Shown here piece after piece: positions 24,988 to 32,575 of a DNA stretch of 43,447 nt (position 1 is its first letter; every line of letters starts with the position of its first letter). Both the position numbers and the translations under genes were made by a program. Below the pieces are notes generated by a model. That model worked only from the letters and a program-made list of their open reading frames with translations. It made no database searches and was not told the DNA's origin. Source of the stretch: a bacterium (GTDB taxonomy: Bacteria > Patescibacteriota > Saccharimonadia > Saccharimonadales > Saccharimonadaceae); contig JAUIBD010000009.1 in NCBI GenBank assembly GCA_030427525.1, positions 1-43,447 of the forward strand, given 5' to 3'.

Positions 24988-25626
24988 ATGCTTTTCCCCG
25001 GAATCACACCCGAAAACTGCGAGCTCGCGGTCGAGATCTGCCTGCCCGCGCTGGCCAAGTCGCACAACAAGGGCATGGCGAACAAGTACGCCGGCACCGT
25101 GGTCATCATCGACCCGTACATGCCGGCACCCAGCCTCAACCCCACTGCAATCACCGACGGTCAGGTGGAGCGGGCCGCCATCCTGATCCAGGACATCGAC
25201 CCGGACCACCCGGATGCCGCGAAGTACCGCCACATCGCCATCGGCAAGGCGAAGGTGCTGTGGGTGCTGCGCACCATGGGCATGATGGGGCACACCTTCA
25301 CCACCCGCGAGGTGCAGCAGCAGTTCCCCCACCTGTTCCGCCCCGGCATGACCAAGTGGCACGGCGGCTACTGCTGGCACGGGCTCATCGTCACGTTCTC
25401 GGGCGTACAGGGGAACTACGACGAGTGGGTCAGCCTGATGATCGCCGAGGCGATCACGGCCATGAGCCGCGAGGCCATGACCGACACCGAGGTTGGCGTC
25501 ATGGCCAACGTCGGACAGTCCTTCATCGGCTCGTCCTTCAACTCCATCGCCCGCACCGCGCTCGCCGCTGCGCAGCGGGCCGAGACGTCCGACGCCAGCA
25601 GTGGCGCCTGGCCCGTGCCCGACTGA
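24988..25626 (+). CDS. GC-rich orphan gene, unknown function (cassette 3)
   Basis: 212 aa from ATG; a TTG at 24964 is an in-frame alternative giving 220 aa. No good Shine-Dalgarno for either. Soluble. NKYAGTVVIIDPYM (about 28-41) resembles a beta strand and turn, the middle has HTFTTREVQQQFPHLF and KWHGGYCWHGLIVTF, and the C-terminal third is an Ala-rich helix. I recognise no family. GC content is near 65%, far above msrA before it and the cupin gene after it. Confidence 0.65.
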   Translation: MLFPGITPENCELAVEICLPALAKSHNKGMANKYAGTVVIIDPYMPAPSLNPTAITDGQVERAAILIQDIDPDHPDAAKYRHIAIGKAKVLWVLRTMGMMGHTFTTREVQQQFPHLFRPGMTKWHGGYCWHGLIVTFSGVQGNYDEWVSLMIAEAITAMSREAMTDTEVGVMANVGQSFIGSSFNSIARTALAAAQRAETSDASSGAWPVPD

Positions 25627-25636
25627 TCGCCGGGGG

Positions 25637-25713
25637 TGCCCCGCAGAGAGTAGTTCATTTGAACGCTCTTGGCCGGGCGTTTGAAAGGAATACTGTCTGC
25701 GGGTCATCCCCCA
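25637..25713 (+). repeat. Compound inverted repeat after cassette 3
   Basis: Outer arms CCCGCAGA / TCTGCGGG plus AGTA / TACT and flanking G/C runs enclose a smaller hairpin (AACGC / GCGTT). Lies right after the stop; no T-run, so probably a 3'-end structure. Confidence 0.45.
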
Positions 25714-25725
25714 CTTAGCTTTTAT

Positions 25726-25750
25726 AGCCGCACGTAGCGGTTTTTATTTT
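25726..25750 (+). terminator. Terminator of cassette 3
   Basis: 6-bp stem AGCCGC / GCGGTT with loop ACGTA, followed by TTTATTTT. Confidence 0.65.
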
Positions 25751-25772
25751 TGTTCGAATGTAGCCTCGGGGG

Positions 25773-25778
25773 TATACT
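25773..25778 (+). promoter_or_regulatory. -10 box of the cupin operon, leaderless
   Basis: TATACT 6 nt before the ATG at 25785. Confidence 0.55.
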
Positions 25779-25784
25779 AGCTCT

Positions 25785-26129
25785 ATGAAACAGGTAAAAT
25801 TTGTAGACGCTGAAAAGTTTGAAAATGCCGCCACGTGCTATGGCTACGAAGCGAATTTTGGCAGTGGTGCAACCATGAATGGCGCGGTCATTACCGTAAA
25901 TGGCCGCTACCCAGAAAAAGGCTACGTGCTAAATGAAGAGTGCAGTGAGCTAGCCTTCATCGTGCGTGGCAGCGGCAAGGTTTGCACGGCCAGTGAAACC
26001 GTAGAGTTCAATTTGCACGATTCTATCTACCTAGAACCAGGCGAAAAGTTCTATTGGGAAGGTGATTTCGATATGTACACCATCTGCACACCCGCCTTTT
26101 ACCCAGAACAGCACAAGGAGGTACAATGA
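25785..26129 (+). CDS. Cupin-fold protein
   Basis: 114 aa. Small beta barrel: GAVITVNGRYPEKGYVLNEECSELAFIVRGSGKV then FNLHDSIYLEPGEKFYWEGDFDMYTICTPAFYPEQ. The usual metal histidines of cupin motif 1 are mostly replaced (E and C appear), so metal binding is doubtful and a small-molecule or sugar-binding role is possible. First gene of a five-gene operon; its stop overlaps the next start by ATGA. Confidence 0.75.
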   Translation: MKQVKFVDAEKFENAATCYGYEANFGSGATMNGAVITVNGRYPEKGYVLNEECSELAFIVRGSGKVCTASETVEFNLHDSIYLEPGEKFYWEGDFDMYTICTPAFYPEQHKEVQ

Positions 26130-26536
26130 CAGGCCACGAAATTGCCCAAAAAGTGAAAGAACTCAATCTGCCACAAGGGTCGTATGTCGTATTCGGCAGC
26201 TGCCCATTGGCGCTGGCTGGCATTCGACCTACCGATGACATCGACCTTTTTATTACACCCGAACTATTTGAAACGTTACAAACAAACGGCTGGCAACAAT
26301 TCCAAAAAGGCAGCAGCCAGGCTCTAGCATCTGAACATTTCGAAGCCTACGACAATTGGGACTTTGGTTCGTTCCAGCCAACTGTTTCAGATTTACTGTC
26401 GCAAGCTAATGATGTAGATGGTATTCCCTTCGTTTCCCTGCCCGACGTTCTAGCGTGGAAAAAAGCCGCCGGCAGACCGAAAGATGTAGCAGATGTCGAA
26501 CTGATTGAAGCATACTTAGCAAAGGAAACCGCATGA
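26126..26536 (+). CDS. Nucleotidyltransferase-like protein
   Basis: 136 aa. VVFGSCPLALAGIRPTDDIDLFI (22-44) is a GS...D-D nucleotidyltransferase motif of the type found in minimal (MNT-like) and antibiotic-resistance enzymes, followed by a helical C-terminus with LPDVLAWKKAAGRPKDVADVELIEAYL, typical of the DUF6036/AbiEii-like group. It could adenylylate a small molecule or protein. Coupled to genes on both sides by 4-nt overlaps; not next to a HEPN partner, so a toxin-antitoxin role is unlikely. Confidence 0.7.
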   Translation: MTGHEIAQKVKELNLPQGSYVVFGSCPLALAGIRPTDDIDLFITPELFETLQTNGWQQFQKGSSQALASEHFEAYDNWDFGSFQPTVSDLLSQANDVDGIPFVSLPDVLAWKKAAGRPKDVADVELIEAYLAKETA

Positions 26537-27330
26537 AACTAGTCACTGTTGCATCCGAAACTGTATGGAAAGACGCGACAGCAAACGTAGCTAAACATGA
26601 ATATCACGTGTCTGAGGTTATGAAAAAGTGGCCAGACACCGAACTAATTCTATTCCCGGAACTCAGCCTGATGGGATTTTTAGTTGACCCAAGCAACGCA
26701 GAAATTGCAGAGCCACTCGAAGGTCCGAGTGTCACGAAAATGCGCGAAGTCGCCAGAAAATATGCGGTGGCAATCTGTTTTGGAATCATAGAATCAAACG
26801 CAGAGGGAAAGCCATACAACACGCAAGTAGTCGTGTCGAAAAGCGGCGAAATTTTAGCCGTCTACCACAAAAACCATCTGTTCACCGAGTCTGGCGAACC
26901 AGATGTATACACACCTGGTGAGAGTCTAGTCACTTTTGATCTCAACGGCTGGAAGTGCGGACTATCGACCTGTTTCGACATTCGTTTCCCTCGCCTATTT
27001 GAAGCGTACAAAAATGCTGGAGTAGAACTAATGCTATCTGGCTTCAACTGGGTAGAAGGCCGCAACAAACCAGAGATTATGAAATCACTTGTGAAAGCCC
27101 GTGCCCACGAAAACCAATACTTCTTTGCAGCCGTGGACCGTTCCGGCAAAGATCCAAACACATCATTTTATGGTACTCATGTTACATCATCACCCTATGC
27201 TGAAAACATCGCCAATATCGATGGCGTATACGCCATGGCGGAACTAGAAAAATCAGATATTCGAACGTTGCCTGAAACACTTCCTTTGAAAAGCAGTTTT
27301 AGAAATGAGTACGAGGTAAAGAGCTTATGA
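26533..27330 (+). CDS. Carbon-nitrogen hydrolase (nitrilase superfamily)
   Basis: 265 aa. Catalytic triad visible: E43 in LILFPELSLMG, K113 in VYHKNHLF, C147 in CGLSTCFDIRFP. Hydrolyses an amide or nitrile, or releases ammonia from glutamine-like donors; substrate unknown. Length fits the omega-amidase/N-carbamoyl group. ATGA overlaps at both ends. Confidence 0.9.
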   Translation: MKLVTVASETVWKDATANVAKHEYHVSEVMKKWPDTELILFPELSLMGFLVDPSNAEIAEPLEGPSVTKMREVARKYAVAICFGIIESNAEGKPYNTQVVVSKSGEILAVYHKNHLFTESGEPDVYTPGESLVTFDLNGWKCGLSTCFDIRFPRLFEAYKNAGVELMLSGFNWVEGRNKPEIMKSLVKARAHENQYFFAAVDRSGKDPNTSFYGTHVTSSPYAENIANIDGVYAMAELEKSDIRTLPETLPLKSSFRNEYEVKSL

Positions 27331-28250
27331 CCAAGCCAAAAATTGTGGTAACAAACGATCAAAAAATGAGCGAGACGCAGACGGCTCGCCTAAATTCACT
27401 TGGCGAGGTTACCTACTACCATGAGCTACCCTCCTCTGCCGAGGAATATTTAGGACGTGTCAAAGGCGCTGATATCATTTGCTCTGGTACGGCTGGGCTA
27501 AAAGACGCGTACGACCAACTGAGTGATGTGTACATTACGGTTGCGTTTGTTAGCGTTGCCTTTTTAGACCTAGATGTATTGAAGAAGAATAATGTCATAG
27601 TCTCTACCGCACCCGGTGCAAATAAATATGCGGTTTCGGAGTGGATTATCGGCATGATGATACACATGACTCGTGGGTTTGCTATGTTTATCAACCGGAA
27701 AGAGAGTCTACGAAAGGACGGTAATCTGCCTCCTATTCTCGAAGGTCTAGCGGGTAAAAATCTGACTGTTTTGGGCAAAGGAAATATCGGTAGCCGCGTT
27801 GGTGAAGTCGCCGAAGCTCTAGGCATGAAAGTACGCTACTTTACTCGCGAGACAGACCTGCATAATAGCGTAAAAGACGCAGACTTTGTAGTAGACACAC
27901 TGAGCAGCAATCCATCAAGCCAAGGCTTGTTAAATGCTAATTTCTTCAATGCCATGAAGACTGGTAGCTACTTTGTGACCGTCACTGCACAAGGCATTGT
28001 AGATGAAGATGCACTGCTAGCCGCCTTAGATAACGAAACTCTGGCTGGTGCTGCTACAGACTGCGGCAAGATATTGGTCGGTGATACAGATGACCCATCA
28101 TACCAAAAGTTTCTCAACCATCCCAAAGCATTTGTCACGCCGCATATCTCGTACAACACCCAGCTCAGCATGAAAACTGGCGTGGACATCATGATAGATA
28201 ACGTGGAAGCATACATAAATGGCACCCCTCAGAATGTAGCGAGCAAATGA
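27327..28250 (+). CDS. D-isomer-specific 2-hydroxyacid dehydrogenase-like protein with altered active site
   Basis: 307 aa. NAD-binding LGKGNIGSRVGE (149-160) and catalytic-domain fold are clear, and H273 in VTPHISYN is kept. The conserved Arg of the family (usual context T-ARG--VDE) is Q222 in VTAQGIVDEDAL, and the acidic partner is not in its usual context (AATDCGKI). The enzyme may use a different substrate or have lost classical activity. Fourth gene of the operon, coupled by ATGA overlaps. Confidence 0.85.
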   Translation: MTKPKIVVTNDQKMSETQTARLNSLGEVTYYHELPSSAEEYLGRVKGADIICSGTAGLKDAYDQLSDVYITVAFVSVAFLDLDVLKKNNVIVSTAPGANKYAVSEWIIGMMIHMTRGFAMFINRKESLRKDGNLPPILEGLAGKNLTVLGKGNIGSRVGEVAEALGMKVRYFTRETDLHNSVKDADFVVDTLSSNPSSQGLLNANFFNAMKTGSYFVTVTAQGIVDEDALLAALDNETLAGAATDCGKILVGDTDDPSYQKFLNHPKAFVTPHISYNTQLSMKTGVDIMIDNVEAYINGTPQNVASK

Positions 28251-29113
28251 AGAATCTAGAAAAACACATGAACAAACCAAAAATCGGCATCGTTGGCCTA
28301 GGCATTATGAGTCGAGGCATGGCAGATAATTTTCTGAAAAACGATTACGAAATAGTCATATGGAATCGCACAGATAGTGTCTGTGATCCTTTTGTGTCGC
28401 GTGGCGCTACAAAAGCGACATCTATAGCAGACGTTGTAGCGTCTTCTGATGTCATTTTTGAAGTTACAGCAAACGACGAGTCCGCACGTGAAGTATGGCT
28501 GTCTGAAAATGGCATCGTTGCGTCTGCAAAGCCAAGCCAAACACTCATCACGTCTGCGACACTATCAGCCGACATGGCGGACGAGCTTGCGAAGGCATGT
28601 GCAGACAATGGATTGACATTTTTTGACATGCCCCTCACTGGCGGACGTGTAGCAGCAGAGGCTGGAAGCCTAACAATGTTAGCAGGTGGCAATGAAGCAA
28701 AACTAGATGATATTCGCCCATATCTTGAAGCAATCGCTGGCGATGTAAAATACTTCGGCAAGGCTGGAAATGGTATGCGCTATAAACTTATACTCAATGG
28801 CCTGCAAGCACTGCATGTTGCAGGGTTTGCAAGTGCAATTCGCACAGCCAAAGATGTCGGCCTTGACCCAAAACAAGTTGGTGCAGCCTTAGCTGAACGT
28901 CCAGGAGGCGTACTAACAAACTGGGCAAACGAAAGCCTGAATAATCCACCCACATCCGTAACGTTTTCTGTTGAATGGATTACCAAAGACTTGCGCTACC
29001 GCGACGATCTCGCTCGTGATGAGCTAATCGAAGAAATAATACGCCAATATGAAACACTCATTCAAAACGGCAAAGCAAGCGACGACTGGATGACGTTAGT
29101 TACTGATGCATAG
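28247..29113 (+). CDS. 3-hydroxyisobutyrate dehydrogenase family (beta-hydroxyacid dehydrogenase)
   Basis: 288 aa; a second ATG at 28268 would give 281 aa and begins right at the Rossmann fold (KIGIVGLGIMSRGMADNFL). TFFDMPLTGGRVAAEAGSLTMLAGG is the substrate loop (normally D-PVSGG), and GNGMRYKLILNGLQA supplies the catalytic lysine. NAD(P)-dependent oxidation of a beta-hydroxyacid or reduction of its semialdehyde. Last gene of the operon. Confidence 0.9.
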   Translation: MKNLEKHMNKPKIGIVGLGIMSRGMADNFLKNDYEIVIWNRTDSVCDPFVSRGATKATSIADVVASSDVIFEVTANDESAREVWLSENGIVASAKPSQTLITSATLSADMADELAKACADNGLTFFDMPLTGGRVAAEAGSLTMLAGGNEAKLDDIRPYLEAIAGDVKYFGKAGNGMRYKLILNGLQALHVAGFASAIRTAKDVGLDPKQVGAALAERPGGVLTNWANESLNNPPTSVTFSVEWITKDLRYRDDLARDELIEEIIRQYETLIQNGKASDDWMTLVTDA

Positions 29114-29136
29114 TGTCAAAGCTTTCCAATTGAAAT

Positions 29137-29159
29137 AGGCACCTCTGGCTGAGGTGCCT
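29137..29159 (-). terminator. Distal terminator hairpin of cassette 4
   Basis: 9-bp stem (AGGCACCTC / GAGGTGCCT), loop 5, followed on the minus strand by ATTTCAATT. Loop and tail match the terminator at 12737-12761. Confidence 0.65.
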
Positions 29160-29162
29160 CTC

Positions 29163-29196
29163 GCGGGGGCGCGTGCTGGTGTGCACGCGCCCCCGC
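29163..29196 (-). terminator. Strong GC hairpin after the TPM-like gene
   Basis: 14-bp perfect stem (29163-29176 with 29183-29196), 6-nt loop, placed between the stop at 29218 and the second hairpin. No T-run of its own. Confidence 0.6.
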
Positions 29197-29217
29197 TTCC
29201 TACTACCGAGCCGAGGG

Positions 29218-30762
29218 TCAGCGGCGACGGCGCACGATGCTCCGGCGAGGCCGGCTGACGCCGCTCCGACGAACCGTAGCTCGACGAATCGACGTCGAGG
29301 GCTTCGGCTGCGAACGACGAGCCGTCCGCCTGGAGGGCCTCGAGCCACCTCCACCGAAGCCACCAGGCAACCTGATGCCACCACCAGACCCAGCCGGCTT
29401 GCGCGGGCGCGCCTCCGGCTCAGGCCTGCGCTTCTGCTTCGAACGCTTCTCTTCTCCGCCCTTCTTCTTCGGCTTCTTGGGTGCTTCCGGACGCGGCGAC
29501 GGAGGCGATGGACGAGGCGGCTCGGGTCGCACCATCTCCTGGCGATTGCGTACCTGCTCCATCGTTGTCTCCGCCTCAGCCATCTCCATCACAGCCGCCA
29601 TGGTGCCGCTATCGCGGACCATCTGCTCGGCGACATCAAGGTTCGATCCGGCCAGCGCCAGCAAGTCACCGTTGTTCGGCGACACCCCATCCTGCCGCAG
29701 GGCGATCTCCTGGGACTCCAGGTACTGCAGGATGTTGCGCAGCTTCGCCACAGCCTCCAGGGGGTCTTCCAGACGCTCCTTGAAGTCGTTGCATGCCGCG
29801 CTGAAGCTACCGATGGCCTCGGTAGCTTCCTCCACCAGCCGGGTGGTCGTGTTGTTCATCACGATCACCAGGTCGTACTGGTCGTCGCTCAGCTCCTTGT
29901 CGGGGTCGAGCTCAGCCGAGACGTCGTTCCACGCAGCGTCACTTGCCACCGCGTCGTTGAACAGCTTCTCGGCCTTCACGGCCAGCGCGTCCAGCTCGGG
30001 CTTGAACACCTGGCGAGGTGTCTTGGCCTTCAGCTGCTTGTACTCCTCCTTCGTGGTCTCGTAGCCGATGTCGTCGATCAGCTTCTTGATCTTCTCGGAC
30101 GTCTCGTTTGCGGCGGCCTTCGCCTCTCGCTTCAGCTTGGCCGACACGGCTTCGGCGTCACGTCGCTTGGCACGGCGCCAGGCCACCAGCGCAACAGCGC
30201 CAGCCGCCAGCAACACCAGCAGAGTGACGAAGCCAGCCCACGTCAGGACGGTGCCCGCCTTCGACGGCTCGAACTTCTTGGCGATGGCCTTCTGAGCGTC
30301 GATCACGCCGGGGGTCGGGTCACCGTTGGCTACGGCCTGCCCGAACACATCATCGCTGATGCGGTACTGCTCGTCCTCGCTGATCTCGTCGTAGTAGCTC
30401 TCTCCCACCTCGATGGCGGTCACCACGTCGGGCTCCAGCGTGAACACGAACAGCATCACGTTGCCGCGCACGGAACCACCCGGCCCCTGCAGCTCTGTGC
30501 AGGTGGCGTAGATGGTATCCAGGTAGGCACCGACGCCTTCGTCGGGCTCCGTCTGAAACCCGAGAACGTAGACATCACCGTCGATGATGCGAGACAGCTC
30601 GTTTGACGATTGCGTCACCGCAGTTTCGTCCAGTAAGCTGTCGTTGGTCTCGTCCTGAAAACGGTCAGGACATCCGGTCGCGCTTATGGCGACAGCATTC
30701 GAGGGCATCAGCCCTCCGCCAGCTAGGATCAACCCAGCCAGCAGCAACACCAGTCGTCGCAC
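29218..30762 (-). CDS. GC-rich membrane protein with TPM-like domain and Arg-rich tail (cassette 4)
   Basis: 514 aa from the GTG at 30762, chosen because AAGGGAG lies 5 nt upstream; an ATG at 30777 is in frame but has no ribosome site. Signal peptide at the N-terminus (RRLVLLLAGLILAGGGLMPSNAVA). An extracytoplasmic domain of about 130 residues (IIDGDVYVLGFQTEPDEGVGAYLD..., ...NVMLFVFTLEPDVVTAIEVGESYYDEIS) resembles TPM domains. One TM segment (WAGFVTLLVLLAAGAVALVAW, about 160-180), then a cytoplasmic helical region, then a Pro/Lys stretch and a Gly-rich, Arg-rich tail (about 470-514). The tail could bind nucleic acid or membrane. Unlike the AT-richer genes beside it. Confidence 0.7.
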   Translation of the reverse strand: MRRLVLLLAGLILAGGGLMPSNAVAISATGCPDRFQDETNDSLLDETAVTQSSNELSRIIDGDVYVLGFQTEPDEGVGAYLDTIYATCTELQGPGGSVRGNVMLFVFTLEPDVVTAIEVGESYYDEISEDEQYRISDDVFGQAVANGDPTPGVIDAQKAIAKKFEPSKAGTVLTWAGFVTLLVLLAAGAVALVAWRRAKRRDAEAVSAKLKREAKAAANETSEKIKKLIDDIGYETTKEEYKQLKAKTPRQVFKPELDALAVKAEKLFNDAVASDAAWNDVSAELDPDKELSDDQYDLVIVMNNTTTRLVEEATEAIGSFSAACNDFKERLEDPLEAVAKLRNILQYLESQEIALRQDGVSPNNGDLLALAGSNLDVAEQMVRDSGTMAAVMEMAEAETTMEQVRNRQEMVRPEPPRPSPPSPRPEAPKKPKKKGGEEKRSKQKRRPEPEARPRKPAGSGGGIRLPGGFGGGGSRPSRRTARRSQPKPSTSIRRATVRRSGVSRPRRSIVRRRR

Positions 30763-30831
30763 AGCGACTCCCTTCATTCGGTAGTAGGATGTGTGGTTCT
30801 CTCGCGGTGTGTTACCGCTCGACAGTAGTAT

Positions 30832-30860
30832 ATTATGGCATATTTTATGTTAATATTCAA
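30832..30860 (-). promoter_or_regulatory. Sigma-70 promoter of cassette 4
   Basis: TTGAAT (30855-30860), 17-bp spacer, CATAAT (30832-30837). The region closely resembles the promoter at 32522-32550, about 27 of 33 positions alike. Confidence 0.7.
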
Positions 30861-30908
30861 TACAATTACCTCTGTTGCAGCGAAGTGGTCTTGTTGTGCT
30901 AACTATGC

Positions 30909-30914
30909 CATACT
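30909..30914 (+). promoter_or_regulatory. -10 box of the EamA transporter, leaderless
   Basis: CATACT 7 nt before the ATG at 30922; this supports the shorter start. Confidence 0.45.
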
Positions 30915-30921
30915 AAACATA

Positions 30922-31818
30922 ATGAACCGAAAACATTTTTTGCTCATTACCCTCGCTGCTTTGGCTGGCGGTTCCATCCCCCCATTTGCCAAGCTCGCCC
31001 TTGAAACGTTCGACCCATTCACACTGGTATTTTTCCGTTTTCTCGCAGCGTCTGTCGTTATCTATTTCTTCATGCCAAAGCACGAGCTGTCATGGAAGCA
31101 TTTACTACAGCTAAAATGGGTAGGTATTATCGGAGCGCTCAACCCTATCTTTATCTTCTTAGCTTTACCGCATATTCAGGCAAATATTGTCACACTTTTT
31201 TACGCCATCATTCCCGGCATGGGGGTAGCGTATTTATGGTTTCAAAAGCGCGACAAAGCCACGCCACAGCAGCTACTTGGCTTCGTGCTCGGCCTAATTG
31301 GCGTCGCCATTATTTCGTTGCACACGGTTACATCAAAAGATGGTGGCAACCCGTGGCTTGGTATTTTGTTTGCTTCTGTCGCCGTAGTCAGCTTCTTTAT
31401 CTACGGAATCATGAGCAAAGAACATCAACGCAGCGAAAAAGTTTCTGGCGTGGCACTGGCATTCTATTTTAGTGTTATTACTACTGTTGTTTCATTCCCA
31501 ATTGCTGTGTATCAAACCGTGCAGCAGCCATGGTTCGGCCAAATAGCGCTCATACCTCTGCTTGCCATGCTGTACCTTGGCTTTATTGGCACTGGCGCGC
31601 AGTATTTGTTCTACCAGCGTTCACTAAAAGTTATGGAAGCCGCGCAGGCCAACATTTTTATTTACTTGCAGCCTATTGTCACCGTTATACTAGCCGCATT
31701 TCTAGTGGGCGAAGCCATCACCTGGGAGATATTTATTGGTGGTGTTATCGTGCTATTTGGCGCCCGTTTAGCGTTATCGGAACGCAAGCAAAAGCCTATT
31801 GCACCTGCCGAGCCATAG
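30922..31818 (+). CDS. EamA/DMT-superfamily transporter
   Basis: 298 aa, about ten TM segments in two EamA repeats (for example LLITLAALAGGSIPPFAKLAL, PFTLVFFRFLAASVVIYFFMP, ILFASVAVVSFFIYGIM, ANIFIYLQPIVTVILAAFLVGE). Drug/metabolite exporter or importer; substrate unknown. The start at 30922 is preferred to an in-frame ATG at 30835 because the upstream 29 codons do not look like protein and overlap the divergent promoter. Codon use is that of the core genome, unlike the cassettes on both sides. Confidence 0.85.
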   Translation: MNRKHFLLITLAALAGGSIPPFAKLALETFDPFTLVFFRFLAASVVIYFFMPKHELSWKHLLQLKWVGIIGALNPIFIFLALPHIQANIVTLFYAIIPGMGVAYLWFQKRDKATPQQLLGFVLGLIGVAIISLHTVTSKDGGNPWLGILFASVAVVSFFIYGIMSKEHQRSEKVSGVALAFYFSVITTVVSFPIAVYQTVQQPWFGQIALIPLLAMLYLGFIGTGAQYLFYQRSLKVMEAAQANIFIYLQPIVTVILAAFLVGEAITWEIFIGGVIVLFGARLALSERKQKPIAPAEP

Positions 31819-31830
31819 TTCACCATAAAA

Positions 31831-31857
31831 AACACCGAGCTCACATTGCTCGGTGTT
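31831..31857 (-). terminator. Terminator of cassette 5
   Basis: 10-bp stem AACACCGAGC / GCTCGGTGTT, 7-nt loop, with TTTTTTAT after it on the minus strand. About 120 nt after the 31976 stop; it may also stop plus-strand RNA from the EamA gene. Confidence 0.8.
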
Positions 31858-31975
31858 CAAAAAATTCAGTGCGAACATGACAAGCAGACATGGGGTGTAG
31901 GAAAACATCACGGGCGCTAGTCGTGAACCTAGGTTTGAACCCATATCCACTTGCCACATTCGCGCTCCACAGTCA

Positions 31976-32389
31976 TCAGTCCACCTCCCTGAAGAGCGGT
32001 CGGAAGCTGTACAGGCTCAGCAGAGCCAGAAGCCACATCACGTCCATCATCTGCCGGGCGATGTCGTAGCTGTTCCACCACGACAGCTGAACCAACGCGT
32101 TCTCGATCACCTGGCAGCCCACGAGCGCCACGATCACGGGCTTGCGCCACGGAGCACGGCTGTGATCCCAGATCATGCTGTACAGCATGAAGATGAAGAA
32201 CGACGTCAGTGCCGCATCGAGCAAGCCGCCCGTGGCATCGGGCTGAATCAGCCCGCCGTAGTTGCGCAGGTCGGAGATGACGCTCAAGACCCCCGGCATC
32301 ACGAGCGCCCAGATTGCGATGCGCGCTGCCAGCATGGTCGTGTCCAGCCGTACCAACCACTCCATTTTCTCGTAAAACAATCGGTTCAA
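31976..32389 (-). CDS. Multi-pass membrane protein, unknown function (cassette 5)
   Basis: 137 aa. About four TM segments (MLAARIAIWALVMPGVLSVI, LLDAALTSFFIFMLYSMIW, KPVIVALVGCQVIENALVQL, MDVMWLLALLSLYSF). The start is TTG at 32389, supported by GAGGGGAGAGACAG directly before it and no better ATG. Unknown family. GC content is raised and its leader is structured. A longer frame 31929-32498 covers the same DNA but has no ribosome site and no membrane pattern. Confidence 0.65.
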   Translation of the reverse strand: MNRLFYEKMEWLVRLDTTMLAARIAIWALVMPGVLSVISDLRNYGGLIQPDATGGLLDAALTSFFIFMLYSMIWDHSRAPWRKPVIVALVGCQVIENALVQLSWWNSYDIARQMMDVMWLLALLSLYSFRPLFREVD

Positions 32390-32408
32390 CTGTCTCTCCC
32401 CTCATCGA

Positions 32409-32503
32409 TTGAACAAAGCTTTCGAAGCACATGTATGCGTCAAAAGCCGTGTTCAACCGTTGTCTGCTTGTCAAAGTGCTTCGGGTAAAGGCAAACATGC
32501 CTT
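32409..32503 (-). promoter_or_regulatory. Leader RNA with hairpin and predicted pseudoknot
   Basis: On the minus strand: hairpin AAGGCA / TGCCTT (32488-32503, loop 4), then two interleaved helices. Helix A is CGAAGCAC at 32476-32483 with GTGCTTCG at 32423-32430 (8 bp). Helix B is TTGAACA at 32450-32456 with TGTTCAA at 32409-32415 (7 bp). The order A, B, A', B' is a pseudoknot, ending about 8 nt before the ribosome site. This suggests a translational switch of unknown ligand. Confidence 0.55.
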
Positions 32504-32521
32504 CATCGACGAAGTTAGTAC

Positions 32522-32550
32522 ATTATAGCATATTTTAGTGAAATATTCAA
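32522..32550 (-). promoter_or_regulatory. Sigma-70 promoter of cassette 5
   Basis: TTGAAT (32545-32550), 17-bp spacer, TATAAT (32522-32527). Confidence 0.75.
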
Positions 32551-32575
32551 TACTCTACTACTGTAGGTGTAGCGG

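Noticed and set aside
24925-25707. 260-aa minus-strand frame opposite cassette 3
   Set aside because: Gly/Arg/His-rich antisense shadow of a GC-rich gene; no ribosome site and the promoter points the other way.
26126-26536. Toxin-antitoxin antitoxin (MNT type)
   Set aside because: No HEPN or other toxin gene is adjacent, and it is embedded in a metabolic operon.
29173-30606. 477-aa frame on the plus strand opposite the TPM-like gene
   Set aside because: Leu/Arg/His-rich antisense frame caused by high GC. The minus frame has a signal peptide, a TM segment and a ribosome site.
31930-31960. GGGTTCAAACC on the minus strand, like a tRNA T-loop
   Set aside because: No acceptor stem, D-arm or anticodon arm can be built around it. 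No tRNA gene is visible anywhere in the window.
31929-32498. 189-aa frame on the minus strand overlapping the 137-aa membrane protein
   Set aside because: No ribosome site, low-complexity Arg/Gly/His composition typical of a GC-rich shadow, and it runs through the structured leader. The 31976-32389 frame has TM segments and a good ribosome site.
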